A stretch of 64,000 nt of DNA from positions 26,279,403 through 26,343,402 of the forward strand of contig OY747702.1 of assembly GCA_963556495.2 (NCBI GenBank), in the 5' to 3' direction. The DNA comes from Valencia hispanica. Lineage: Eukaryota; Chordata; Actinopteri; Cyprinodontiformes; Valenciidae. The position numbers and the translations under genes were made by a program. Position 1 is the first letter of the stretch, and each line of letters starts with the position of its first letter. This document shows, one piece after another, positions 32,136-43,419 of the stretch. Under the pieces are notes generated by a model, which saw nothing but the letters and a program-made list of their open reading frames with translations, did not search any database and was not told where the DNA came from.

Positions 32136-33751
32136 AACGACATGTTTAGCCGCATGCTGTCCACCAATGGTTTTCCGGGTTGGTATCCTGCAAACAATGT
32201 GGGCTACATTAATAACTTTCGAACATTTTGGGGAAAACCTTGTCTGATCCGGAGAGACGGCATCCATCCCACTTTAAATGGAGCAGCTCTTCTTTCTAGA
32301 AATCTGGCTGGATTTATTAGTCCTCCAAAACACTGACTACACAGGGTCCAGACCAGGAAGCAGAGTCATAGTTTAACCCACCTCTCTGCAGCTTTTGTAC
32401 TGTTACCCACCCATTACCCCATAGAGACAGTGTCTTGTCCACAGCCAAGATCAAATGGATTAAAAGTTAACCGAACAAGAGCAAATCATGAAAATCTCAT
32501 AAAGATAAACATGACTTTGACTAAAAAGAAAAATAAAACTTTTAAATGTGGTTTATTGAACATAAGATTAATTTGCTTTGTCTCACAGAAACCTGGTTGC
32601 AGCAGGATGATTGTCAGTATAAATAAGTAATAATTATAAATAATTATTGAAATTTTCAAATTCCTAGAAGTACTGGGCGAGGAGGAGGAGTTGCAACCAT
32701 TTTTCATTCTGATTTACTAATTAATCCCAGACCAAATATTAGCCACAGTTCTTTTGAACATCTAACCCTTAATTTTTCCTCATCCATGTAGCAAAACATT
32801 TAGACCACTTTTGTTTGTGGATTTGTATCTTGCACCAGGCCATTACTCTCAATTCTTATATCAGATCTCACGTTTTCAATCTGAATTAGTATTAAATACT
32901 GATAAGGTCATTACAGTGGGGGATTTTAATATTCATGTGGACACTGAAAGTGATAGCCTTAATGCAGCCTTCAATGCTATCTTAGACTCAAATGGCTTTA
33001 CTCAAAAAGTACAAGGACCCACACACTCGGGTCAACACACTTTGGACCTTGTACTGATATATGGCATTGAGTGTGAGAAAATGACAGTCATCCCACATAA
33101 CCCGGTTCTGTCTGACCATTTTTTTGATAACTTTTGATTTTACTTTAACTACCCATCCTTAACCTGACAGGAAATGGAATTATAGTAGAGTTTTATCAGA
33201 CGAGGCTGTAACAAGTTTTAAAGAATCTGTTCCATTCTTACTTTCCTCAGTGTCTCAGAGTAACACAGTGGAGGGCAGCAATTCCATCTCAAACCCTTCA
33301 GAAATTGATTGTCTGGTTCATGACGTTACTACTTCATTGTATTTGCCATTAGATAGTGTAGCACCCTTGAAAAGAAAGGGATTAGGAGGCTGACTCCCTG
33401 GTTTAATGCAGAGCTGCATACTTTAAAGCAGAATGATAGGAAATTGGAGAGAAAATGGCGCTCTACACACTTAGAGGATTCCTATTTAACCTGGAAACAT
33501 AGTCTGCTGCTGTATAAAAAGACCATTCGACAAGCTAGAACAGTATATTTTTCATTATTAATAGAGTAGAATAAGAACAATTCTAAGTTTCTTTTTAGTA
33601 AAGTCGCCAAACTTACACAGATTCATACCTCTGTTGAGCCAACTCTTAGTAGTGATGACTTTATGGAATTCTTCATAAATAAAATTTACAAACATGATTA
33701 CTTTTCTCTCAGTTAGTGAGACCGCATCGGAGAGAACTGTAGAACCTCATT
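32136..33751 (+). pseudogene. L2/CR1-group LINE fragment: ORF1 esterase end and endonuclease
   Basis: The first part (32142-32336) reads VGYINNFRTFWGKPCLIRRD then GIHPTLNGAALLSRNL. This matches the end of the SGNH/GDSL esterase-like domain of CR1/L2 ORF1, with the D..HP catalytic block. After a gap comes the APE-type endonuclease: TRKKN...GLLNIR, GRGGGVAT, then GDFNIHVD (32921 on), TQKVQGPTHSGQHTLDLVL and LSDHF. The EN-RT linker follows in broken frames to about 33750. Both ends are truncated, there is no RT core and no tail, and there are several stops. It is bracketed by 37-bp direct repeats. Confidence 0.72.
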
Positions 33752-33788
33752 TGTTTTGACCCCATACAGCTAATTAGCTCAGGATTGT
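33752..33788. repeat. 37-bp direct repeat, copy 2
   Basis: Matches 32099-32135 with one difference (A for G in TAGCTCAGGATTGT). It lies immediately downstream of the truncated LINE fragment. Confidence 0.85.
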
Positions 33789-34104
33789 CAGTAGATGGTA
33801 AATGGAGGTCTGTTTCAGAAAGCAGGTTCTTTATCTGAGCACAGGGAAGAGAGATTTTCCCTGTCTCTTCCCCATCATAATGCTGATACAGGTCATATGT
33901 TTGAAGACATCTGTGTCGGGAAAGTATATTAAGAATTAAAAGCTAGTTTACTCCAGTCAATGCATGAAGTCCTGGGGGTTTTTTTTGTTGCACAGTTACA
34001 TAACCTATACATGGTCTTATTCTTCTGTCTATCACACATATCACTAACTTATGTCAATACATCACATAAAATACTCTGAAGTAAAGTGTTGCCCTAAAGC
34101 CTGC

Positions 34105-34175
34105 CACACACGAGAGCAATCTGCTGAGCAAAAAGTCATTCGAGGCCGTTTGCTCAGCAGATAGCTCGCTGTGTG
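34105..34175. repeat. Short inverted repeat, arms 27-28 bp
   Basis: CACACACGAGAGCAATCTGC at 34105 and its partner GCAGATAGCTCGCTGTGTG ending at 34175 pair with few mismatches around a 16-nt loop. This could be the subterminal part of a truncated DNA transposon. The family was not identified. Confidence 0.5.
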
Positions 34176-34349
34176 CGGCTAATTTTCTGTGAGTTTTCTG
34201 CCTCACGAGGCGTTGAGGTGAAAATCAAACAGGTTTGATATCGCTGTGTGCTGAGGTCAAATATTCAAGTGACCAATCAAAATGCGGTCTCCGCTCACAT
34301 GATTCCAAGATGGCGAAAAATATCATTTCCCGCCACAGCAAATCATCTG

Positions 34350-36297
34350 TCTCCATTTAGTCCTATCCTCTGTATCCTCTGCCTTCACACCAACTAACCT
34401 AATGTCCTCTTTCACCACATCCATAAATCTCCTTTTTGGTCTTCCTCTCTGCCTCCTGCCTGGTTGCTCCAACATCAGCATCCTTCTACCGATATCGTCA
34501 TCTCTCCTCTGAACATGTCCAAACCATCTCAGTCTGGCCTATCTGACTTTATCTCTAAAACATCTATCATGAGCGGTTCCTCTGATGTACTCATTTCTGA
34601 TCCTATCAATCCTTGTCACTCCCAAAGAGAATCTCAACATCTTGAGTTCTCCAACTGCCAGTTTTGCTTCCTGTCTTTTCCTCATTGGTACGGTCTCTAA
34701 ACCATATAACATTGCTGGTCTCACTACTATCTTGTACACCTTTCCTTTGATTCTTGCTGAAACCCTTTAATCATATGTCACACCTCACACTTTTCTCCTC
34801 TCATTCCATCCAGCTTGCACATGCTTCTTCACCTCTCTTCCACACTCTCCATTGCTCTAGAAAGTTGAGCCCAAATACCCTGCCATATGCTTTCTCTAAA
34901 TCTACAAAGACACAATGCAGCTCCCTCTGACCTTCTCTGTACTTCTCCATCAGCATCCTTAAAGCAAAAATTGCATCTGTAGTACTCTTTCTTGGAATGA
35001 AACCATACTGTTGCTCACAGATGCTCACTTCTGACAAAGCATAGCTTTCACCAACCTTTACCACAGCTTCATTGTATGACTCATTAGCTTTATTCCTTTG
35101 TAGTTGTCATAATTCTGTACATCTCCTTTGTTCTTAAAAATCATCACTAGAACACTTTTACTCCATTCATTGGGCATTGTCTCACTCTTCAAGATCTTGT
35201 TGAAGAACCTACTCAAAAACACTACTGCTACCTCTCCTCTGCACTTCCATACTTCCACAGGTATGTCATCAGGACCAACTGCCTTTCCCCTCTTCAAAGC
35301 TTTCCTCCCTTCATCTTTACTAATCTCAGCTACTTCCTGATCCACAACAGTCACTTCTTCTACTCTACATTTTCTGGTTTTCTTCAGTCATCAGCTCTTT
35401 AAAGTACTCTTTCCATCTTCCCATCACACACTTGTCACCTTTCAGTACATTTCCATCCCTATCCTTAATCACCCTAACCTGTTGCACTTCCATTCCATCT
35501 TTATCTCTTTGCCTTGCCAACCTGTACAAATCATTCCCTCCCTCCTTACTGTCCAACCTAGCATACAGTTCATCATACACTCTTTACTTTGCCTTTGCCA
35601 CCTCTTCCTTCACCATACGCTGCATCTCCCAGTACTCCTGTCTGCTCTCCTCAGTGCTCTCATTGCCCAACTTCTTTTTAGCTAACTTCTTTCTCTGTAT
35701 ATGCTCCTGGACTTTATCGTTCTATCACCAAATCTCCTTATCTACTTGTCTCCTTCCAGATGACACATCAAGTACCCTCCTACCTGTCTCCCTGATCACA
35801 TTAGCTGTAGCTGTCCAGTCATCTGGGAGCACATCCTGGTCATCAAGAGCCTGTCTCAACTCCTCCCTGAAAACCTCAGAACCCTATTCATTTCAGTTTC
35901 CACCACCTGGTCCTTTGCGCTGCCTTTGCTCTCTTCACCTTCCTCACCATCAGTTTCAACCTACAAACCACATTCCTATGCTGTTTAGCTACACTCTCGC
36001 CTACCACTACCTTGCAGTCACTAATCTCCTTCAGGTCACAACGTCTACATAGATGTAGTCCACCTGAGTGCTCCTACCTCCACTCTACGTCACACTATAT
36101 ACCAGTTTCTTCTGGAAGAAAGTATCTCTCCTTCTTCGTTCCTATCCTGGATACCAAACCTGCTCTTCACTTCCTCATCACCTCTGTTCCCTTCACCAAC
36201 ATGTCCGTTAAAGACCAATCACCACCCTCTCAACTCTGGGGATACACTGCATCAAATCATCTAGTTCACTCCAGATTTTCTGCTTCTCTTCTAACTC
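34350..36297 (-). pseudogene. RTE LINE reverse transcriptase and endonuclease C-terminus, degraded
   Basis: In minus-strand order: EKQKIWSELDDLMQ and ERVVIGLNGHVGEGN (endonuclease GADFN-type block, altered, 36190-36260), QVDYI, a linker with LYARLDSKEGGNDLYRLARQ and MGRWKEYFKELM (35380-35570). RT block KAVGPDDIPVEVWK and NYKGIKLMSHTMK (35060-35300), then YGFIPRKSTTDAIF and CVFVDLEKAYGRV (34870-35010) follow. The sequence then jumps to RRVWKRGEEACASW and RIKGKVYKIVVRPAM (34690-34860). The jump removes the catalytic FADD region. Several frameshifts and stops. The protein would act in target-primed reverse transcription. Confidence 0.8.
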
Positions 36298-36341
36298 AGT
36301 GGTTATGTCCCACTAACTGGAGTTAGTGGGACATAACCACT
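36298..36341. repeat. Perfect 21-bp palindrome with 2-nt spacer
   Basis: 36298-36318 and 36321-36341 are exact reverse complements, with GG between. It lies in the RTE endonuclease frame where VVSGYVP would be, so one arm is extra: a local inverted duplication beside the solo LTR. Confidence 0.9.
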
Positions 36342-36352
36342 AACTCCATTGA

Positions 36353-37827
36353 TCATTGTTGTGACACAGAGTGAGCAAGTTTTTTTTTGTCTGGTTTACA
36401 TAACCATCAATAATTATGAACAATAATTTAATATAAATATAATTATTGATGAGGTTCAAGTTTAATTTTTTAATATTAGGGGCACCACTTCTGTTTCAGA
36501 AGACCAGACATCCAGTCTCTTCTTGAAGGTGTAAATTCACACACTGTGGACAATAATTGTACGCATTACTCCAAGTAATTCCAGACAACTTCTCTTTAAG
36601 CTCAGGGGAATTTATTAAGAAAGTAGATCATCCTTACAGCCAAAATATTTCGTCAATAATTCCCATCTATTCTAAAGCATGCAACTAACTACTACAGATC
36701 TTAGAAAACAATAATATGTGAGACTTAAACACAATTAACACACACACAAACAGACAGTTCCCCTTTTCGCAGGGGAGGGGGGGGTGAGGTGCCCCTCACT
36801 CCAGGGGACTCAAGTCACAGATAGGGGAGACAAAGGACCATAAAACTTAGCTCTGTGCTAAGGTGGAAAGCAGCACATGTAAGGAGACGAAGGCCATTAA
36901 ACTTAACTCTGCCCATAGTGGACAGAGCACATGGGGTGAAGCGTCCATGTGGAAGGCCTCTGCAATGGCTAACAGACTAAGGAACAATGGAGTTAACCTT
37001 TCAGCTAAGAACAGTTGGACTGAGTCCGACTCTGCTGACCAGGTGATCAGACGGCAAGAAAGAGCGAGGAAAAAGAGAGAGAAAAAGAAAGAAAATGGGA
37101 TCTGCTCAGGATAAAACTGTTTCAAACACAGCAAATAGAGCTCAAACTCATGCGTGTGGCGACGCTAAATGAGCCAGAGGTTCAGCGCTTTAAAAAAAAC
37201 CCACTTTAAACAAACAATGAACAAGACCTAACTCGTTGAGGACTCTATTTTCTCTATGTATTTTCGCCAAGACACAAGATTAGCATGAATGAACCGGTTC
37301 AGTCCTACTTTGCGTTAAGGGAAGTCCGGTCCACGAGGAGGAGGGCAAAATGTCTCCGTAGTTGAGCAAGAAAAGGAAGAGTTAGAAAACCTGTGCAGGA
37401 TTTTTAGGACTGTGTCCCAACTGCAGGCCAGTGGCTTGCAGATCGACATCGTAACGAACTGTCTTGGAGCAGTCCTGATATCACTCAAACTGGATACACA
37501 AACAGGATAAGCACTTCGAAGCGTTGAAATGAGAGTTCTTCCCGGTCCAGCGGGTCAGAAGAAAAGAGAATCTTCACTGGTGAGATGTCCTCTGTATAGC
37601 AGGAGTATCTGCTGAGAACAATTAGAAAATGGCCGCCACTACCATTCTTTTAGGCCTTTGGCTGTGATGTCATCGTTGATGTCACCATTGGTGGCCACGG
37701 ACCAATAGGAGTGTGTTGGGGGCCACCGCTGGGAAATGTGGTCTGCTCAGTCCATCTAAGAAAGATGGCTTCCAGCGGTCCAACAGTCTGTTCAGTTCAT
37801 TTGAAGAAAATGGAATCCCAACATCAT
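36353..37827 (+). mobile_element. Solo LTR, copy 1 (1,467 bp, TCAT duplication)
   Basis: The LTR starts TGTTGTGACACAG at 36357 and ends GGAATCCCAACA at 37823, flanked by TCAT on both sides (36353-36356, 37824-37827). It interrupts the RTE endonuclease. A diverged copy in opposite orientation lies at 46321-48473. No gag/pol or primer-binding context is present, so it is a solo LTR. The 4-bp duplication and TG..CA ends fit an LTR retrotransposon or endogenous retrovirus; the family is unknown. Confidence 0.82.
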
Positions 37828-38130
37828 TATACCTTTAATTTCATGCTTCAGACTTCTCACTTTCAGAACATTCCTAACAAACTCCTCCTTCAAGATAACG
37901 CCTACTCCATTTCTCTTTCCATCTACGCCATGGTAAAACAACTTGAACCCTTCTCCTAAGCTTCTCGCCTTGCTACTTTTCCACTTGGTCTCCTGTACAC
38001 GAAGTATATCCACCTTCCTTCTCTGCATTATGTCTACCAGTTCTCTAGCTTTACCTGTATTAGTTCCAACATTCAAAGTCCCTCTCAATTCCAAACTCTT
38101 GAGTTTCCTCTCCTCTCTCTGCCTACGAAT
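37824..38130 (-). pseudogene. RTE LINE endonuclease N-terminus
   Basis: On the minus strand the frame reads LNVGTNTGKARELVDIMQRR, then KVDILRVQETKWKSSKARSL, then GVGVILKEEFVRNVLKV, ending SLKHEIKGIM at the LTR. TWNVGTMTGKGREL and LQETKW are the first catalytic blocks of RTE APE-type endonucleases; here the Trp of WNVG is Leu. Upstream (38130-38330) is the 5' leader, including the TTACGTCTGATGCCCTTCC word common in this family. Confidence 0.75.
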
Positions 38131-38330
38131 ACGTCTTCCTCCTCTCCTCCGTCAACCAACAGTAGTCCAATTACCACTGGCACCCTGTGGGTCAACAGCA
38201 CTAGTGGCGGTTGTTTGGGATTCACATTTTTGATTTGGCTTAGCTTTTACGTCTGATGCCCTTCCTGACACAACTCTGTGCATTTTTCTTGTGACCCCTT
38301 ATGGTTGAATTTATTGTTTGGTTTGCCTTT

Positions 38331-38796
38331 CTTGCAACACCCTTTCTGTGTACATATACATCACTAGAAAACTAAGATTCTTGTGATTCCATTGACATTC
38401 CAATGGCAATCAAGGATACAATCATAACTATAGACACAGCAAACATTTTTGCCAAACCACTCAGAAAGCAAAATAATGTGAAACTTACTGTCCGTACCCT
38501 CTAAACATAGATAGAACTGAGGCATCTCGAACAAAAACGGTCAATTTCATGTCCACAAATAAAATAGTTACTCCACGACAAGTCTGACGTCTGGAATCCA
38601 ACATTATCTGCCACTAGAAATCTTTGATTTCCTTTCTTACATGTCATAGTTTCATTAGCATCCCAATTATTAGCCTACAAATAACACTACACTCTTCTTC
38701 TTCTTAATTTTATGGCGATTGGCAAACAACTTAAAGTACACTACCGCCACCTTCTGGACTGGAGTGAGGACCGGAATAGTTTTAAAGCCTACATTC
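38331..38796. other. Unassigned hAT interior with a possible retroelement tail
   Basis: Mostly unassigned DNA. At 38693-38765 a CTTCTTCTTCTTAATTTTAT run followed by GGCGATTGGCAAACAACTTA and ACTACCGCCACCTTCTGGAC matches a very common fish repeat end, perhaps a minus-strand retroelement tail with AAGAAG repeats. The family was not identified. Confidence 0.35.
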
Positions 38797-39257
38797 TTAA
38801 AGTGCAACTCAACCCCAAATCAACTTTTTTTCCCTGAAAAACTATAAATGAGTGTCTAATTTTGCTGTTTACATGTGTATTCATTATTGTGACATTTTAC
38901 TGCACATTATTTAAAATATACATTTTCTGCCTAAAACCGTTAGTGTGGTGGCCTCTTTAGTTTAAAAGTCTTCACAACTCTTGAACTGGAATCACCCATC
39001 CCCACTGGCTCTGCAGTGAGCTCTGAACTATGTTATCAGCAGCACTCCCCACTGTGGGGTATAAAAGCAGCCGAGTGTTGCCTATAACTACGCAGCGAGT
39101 TGGAGTTGGAATAGCATGGAAGTGTTGACGCCAGCCAGTCCTCTCCCCACGCCGTCTCTCGGTTTGTCAGGCAACACCTCCTTTTAGCAAATTTTTTAAA
39201 CAGGAAAAGTGGGCAGAGTAAGTCTCTGGTGGTGGGTTGGGTTGAGTTGCTCTTTAA
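38797..39257 (+). mobile_element. TTAA-type MITE, 461 bp
   Basis: The left end is TTAA-AGTGCAACTCAACCCC and the right end is GGGTTGAGTTGCTCT-TTAA, a clean inverted pair with TTAA at both edges. The interior shares AGCGAGTTGGAGTTGGAATA and GGCAACACCTCCTTTTAG with the minus-strand copy at 5806-6202. Non-coding. Confidence 0.8.
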
Positions 39258-40247
39258 GGAAATACCTGTGACTCTTAAAATTCTAAATATCATCTTGAAA
39301 ATTACATCACCCGGACTGTTTTGTAAACTCTCTTTAATCCTTACCTGTGAGTTAGTGAAATGATAGTTAAAAGGAAGTTTATTCTTATTAGCAAAGTCTG
39401 ATTAAATTGTACAACACAGAAGTGCGAGTTCAGAACTACCTTTTATACATTTTATAAGTTCAGTTGCACTTGGTTTATGATTTACTTTGAACTTATAATT
39501 GCAACGTTCTTTTAAAAACTGACTCGAAATGACTTTAAATTCAAAGTTTCAGACTTGGTACTTGACTTGAAACTTGCTAGCTTTGACTTGAGACTTGACT
39601 CAGGACTTGAGGATGAATGACTTAAGACTTACTTGAGACTTGTAAAACAATGACTTGGTCCCACCTCTGATGTCTGCTTTCCCTGTTCCTGCAGAAGTAC
39701 TGCAGCACAATCCTGCCACAGTAGGGTTGGTGTGATCGATGCAAGTTTTCCCCTACAGACATCATTTTATAGGAAACCAAAAGGTAAACATTTTGTCTCA
39801 TCTGAACAGACCACCTTCAGCTATCGGTCCCCTAATATTTCAAACAGGCCTTTTTGAAATCGGATACAAATAGCTTTCCTATCAACAGATTTTCTCATAT
39901 TAGATTTGAATATTTGCAGCTACTTCAGCCTTACCAGGGACCTTTGACTACTTAGTTTTTTAAAGTTCTTCTGTCTTCATAATGCTCTCGTTGACTAATG
40001 TTCTCTAACACAGGTTGACTTTATTCCACAATTAGGTGACTCCTAAAAACATAATGGATTCGAAATGTATGTTGTGGTATCACAGCAAATGAGGCAGAAT
40101 ACAAATCCTACACAAGCAACACTTTTTAGATTTTTATTAGAAAACTACAAAAAATCTTAATAAAATATATTGAAGTTTGAAGTTGTACCAAAACAAAAAA
40201 AACAAAAAAAAACTCAAGGTGTATGAATACTTGTGTGAAGCTCTCTA

Positions 40248-43200
40248 AAAGCTGTACCAATATGTGACTATCATAAATATGTAAAAGGGTAACAAAATGT
40301 GCAACTTAACAGTAACACTAAAATTATTCATCCTACTTGCTGTTTGTAAATTAGTAATCAAAGTGGACTATAGTTCTTTCATTGTGGGAGCTGTTCAAGT
40401 CAGAAACTTTGGGTTATCTTTCATCTCTGGAGATGTATTTTACATACCAACAGATTTGCTAAGACCTCCTCTTTAAAGAAATTAACACTTTTTATTTTTA
40501 TTTAAAATTTCAACATTAAAGGACCAAAGCAGAAATAAACAGAAAAGAAAGAGAGATGCATAAAAAAATGTGGATCACAGTGAATTTTGTTTAAACAGAA
40601 ACTTCAGTCATGCTTATGTAAGTTAAGCAGGAAAAGAATCATGTGTCAGTTTACTAAGAATTAAAGCAAGTATTCACTACCTTTTGACATTTAATTTGAC
40701 AAACCAGGCCTAAACCTTCTCAATTTTCTGATTTTAGTTCTCTGTGTGTTTAGGAAATCCAATGAAAGCTGGAGCTTATTGAGTTCACGGTAAGAAAATT
40801 CAGAAATTGAGCTCATGGCTTTCACTGTAACATTGCCTACATTGTAGTCATCTGTGCAGCCACATCTGTTTACTGGTCAGACTGAACCCAGACTATTTCA
40901 TGAATATGAGACTATATTTTTGTTCATGCTCTTTTCCTTTTTTATATCCTATTATTGGTTAAAACATGATGTTTCATTGCTTTCACCATGTAAATATTTT
41001 CTCAGTCAGGAGACCTATGAATTACAAACATTGTACATAGGTCATATATGTGGCTGTTTGTATGATGAAGCAAATAATAAGGAAGCATGTGAAAATTGAG
41101 ATCTTTTCCAGCATGATGTTATTAATCATAAATTAAAATCTGCCGTTGGTAAGAAAATAATCGTTTAAAGATTCAATCAGCTTTGATGCGAATTAATCTC
41201 TTGTGCTAAAGCAGAAAAATAAAACTATTAAAATAGTACTACTTTATCATTCTGTTTATCAGATTACACTTTATTCCATCTTAGATGTTTATATAAACGT
41301 CATGCTAATTATTATTTCTCTTTGCTGCAAGGAATCTTTGTCAGACACAAAAAGTTGATTTCATACTAGAAAGACTGGAACCAGATCCTCTCTTCATCTG
41401 ACTAATTCACTCTGATTAAGACTTACATTGCCTAAAATTATCTTCAGAATGCATGTCTCTACTAATGAGGGCAGTGGATTTTGTTGATTATCATTTGTGC
41501 TGAAAGAGCATTAGGTAAGGATTTATGTTAAAACTACCAAAACCAACACCAATGCTTACACGAATACCTGACACCTTAAAACCTAGCTGTTAAGACTGTA
41601 TATGTCTAATCATTGTTTTGGAGGAGACTGCCTATGTAAGACCCTGCTTATTAAATGTTTTAGTGTTTTGGAAAGAAAAGAGAAATATCTGCCAAAATTA
41701 TCAGCAGATTAAATAATATCAGACTTTTGTACATAAATCATCAGTTACTGGGAATCAGTAATTCTACTTTAGTTGGGTAGCATTGCAAAGGTGAAACATT
41801 GCTCCAAACAATGAGGTTGTTCTGTTTTTTGTCCATTTTTATCCATACTTTGCATCTATATTACGTCCAGGAAACAGAAATTACCTCTTTTTCATGAAAT
41901 ACCTAAAGACAAAACAAATGAAGAAAAATTATGAGAATGAATTTTATTGAAAAATTCACAAAAGTATTTAAATGTTGTAAAATCGCAGGTTAATGTGATG
42001 GATAGGTGTAAAACAGCTGCACAGTATCGGTTGACAATTGGCAGAGGACCTGAAGTCAACACTGATATTTTGTATCAAATCAATCGTTCATGCACAGGAG
42101 AGTGCTATTTACAAGATGACACTTTACGCAACATTTATTAGTATGTCCAATTACATTATATTTCTGCTGCCTCCTTTCCTCTGGGATGTAGAAATGTAGG
42201 TGTGGGAGGATTGGGGGCCTACAAGTATTCAGTGAAGCCACTTCTGTATTTTCCTCAAAGAGTTTGAATCCATTAACATTTTTAATTAGCCATATCTGAA
42301 GAGAATGAATGTACCTCCACACAATTATGATGTCTGTGAGGCTTTTATCCATGTGTCTGTGTGTGCGTGTGTGTGTGGGGGGGGGGTTGTGTGTGCACAA
42401 GCATCTCTGTGTATGAGGAAGGTTGGAAAGATGAAAGACGTTTATAGTAATACATGCTTGTGGGCTGCTTTAACTGGGCATACTTATGCATGATGACAGG
42501 TGCAGATGCACATACATACATTTTAATCTACAGTACCAGATCATACTGAAAGCTGAAACCCTAGAAAGTCAGACTCTGGCAGAAAATAATTTTTTTTGGA
42601 GTGGTTCACAAAATAATTCATCATGACAACAATCATTCTGATTCAAACTTGCGTAGCAGCTTTCAACTACAAATCAGAGCAATTTATTGAGCTGTATTTG
42701 CACATAGATGTGTTGTGTTGACAGCAGAATCTAGCAAGGCTCTGACCGAGGAAGCTTTGCAATCTACAGGGGAATATAACCATCTGCGTTCACTATGTTG
42801 ACATAATTTTGTTTCCACATTCTCCACTTATTTACACATAGGAATGCACAGAGAATACATGTGGACCAAACAAACAAAGTGTAAAGGTCTTTCACCCATT
42901 TGAATTATTGACAGAATCCAGAAAACAAACAGATAAATATAGAAACAGTCAAGTATTTGTCCAAAATATCAAGTTAAGACAAAAATTGCATTTTAAATTC
43001 CCATAACAAAATATGTCTAGTATATCTAGAAAATGTGTTTAAAATTAATAAGCTAAACCCATTATTAGCTTCTGGCTATTTAGAAGCTAATAAATAGTCA
43101 GTTACCACAAGTTTTAACTGTTGAACCTCAAACTTAATTGGAGGGAAACCAAACATATCCACATACAAAAACAAACATACCCTCATATATTGTTTACAAA

Positions 43201-43419
43201 GTAGGCATGTGCCTCTTTGCCACATATAGAAAAAAACAAGCATGACCCAGTTGTTATTGTTGGTGAAGTGAAGCACCAAAAGTGAGTAAACATCAACAAT
43301 AAACTCCTCTAATTACCCAAATCACTATGGGTGCATTCTGACTAAATGGAATCAGCACCAAATTGTGTCAAAATTGCACCTGCGACAAAAAAATGGGCCT
43401 ACTCAAGCTTGCACACAAC
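40248..43419. other. No recognised gene; simple repeat at 42352-42400
   Basis: AT-rich DNA. A GT-rich tract with a run of ten G lies at about 42352-42400. I see no coding exon, RNA gene or transposon end that I can support. Confidence 0.4.

Larger units (their letters stand above)
34320..38330 (-). mobile_element. RTE-clade LINE, split by a solo LTR
   Basis: Read on the minus strand, the 5' part (38330-37824) encodes the endonuclease N-terminus, the solo LTR follows, then the endonuclease C-terminus and RT run to about 34340. Removing the LTR and one copy of its TCAT duplication joins KGIM to INGVSGYVP in frame. Protein words (VGPDDIPVEVWK, GIKLMSHTMK, VVRPAMLYGLET) are those of a very common fish RTE family. 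The RT centre with the DD box is deleted. Inactive. Confidence 0.82.
30935..39669. mobile_element. hAT-like element swollen by nested insertions
   Basis: The left end reads CAGAAGTTTGGACTAGAGTC. The right end in reverse reads CAGAGGTGGGACCAAGTC, a known fish hAT-type terminus. The flanking octamers CTATCCGC (30927-30934) and ATGTCTGC (39670-39677) match at 5 of 8. Subterminal clusters of GACTTGA/ACTTGAGACTT words lie at both ends (31013-31093, 39560-39655). A BED-finger-like relic at 31310-31425 supports a hAT transposase origin. Inside are a palindromic MITE, an L2/CR1 fragment, an RTE LINE with a solo LTR, and a TTAA MITE. Confidence 0.6.
26527..40247 (-). mobile_element. Old Tc1 element split by two large nested blocks
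   Basis: Three pieces, 26527-26830, 30797-30934 and 39670-40247, form one decayed Tc1 read on the minus strand. The left end has CATACCCCTTGACC and CATGTTACAACCA; the right end has CTCAAGGTGTATGAATAC, its inverted partner. Joining 26830 to 30797 gives CCATTG-TA-GCTCTAGCTG, and 30934 joins 39678 through TTCCCTGTTCCTGCAGAAG. Both continue the standard sequence of this family (TCCAACAGGTTTTCTTCC, CTCCATCCATCTTCCCATCA). The transposase is unreadable, with only ATGAAGACAGAAGAACTT near 39980 left of its start. About 1 kb of its own sequence spans 13.7 kb. Confidence 0.78.

Noticed and set aside
34105..34175. Possible stem-loop RNA gene
   Set aside because: The inverted repeat is more easily read as the remnant of a transposon end; no polymerase III signals or conservation evidence are available.
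35432..36326. Long plus-strand Ser/Leu/Pro-rich frames
   Set aside because: They are the reverse complement of the RTE LINE coding strand and have no domains of their own.
42352..42400. Possible regulatory GT/G-rich element
   Set aside because: It looks like an ordinary microsatellite with a G run; nothing links it to a gene.
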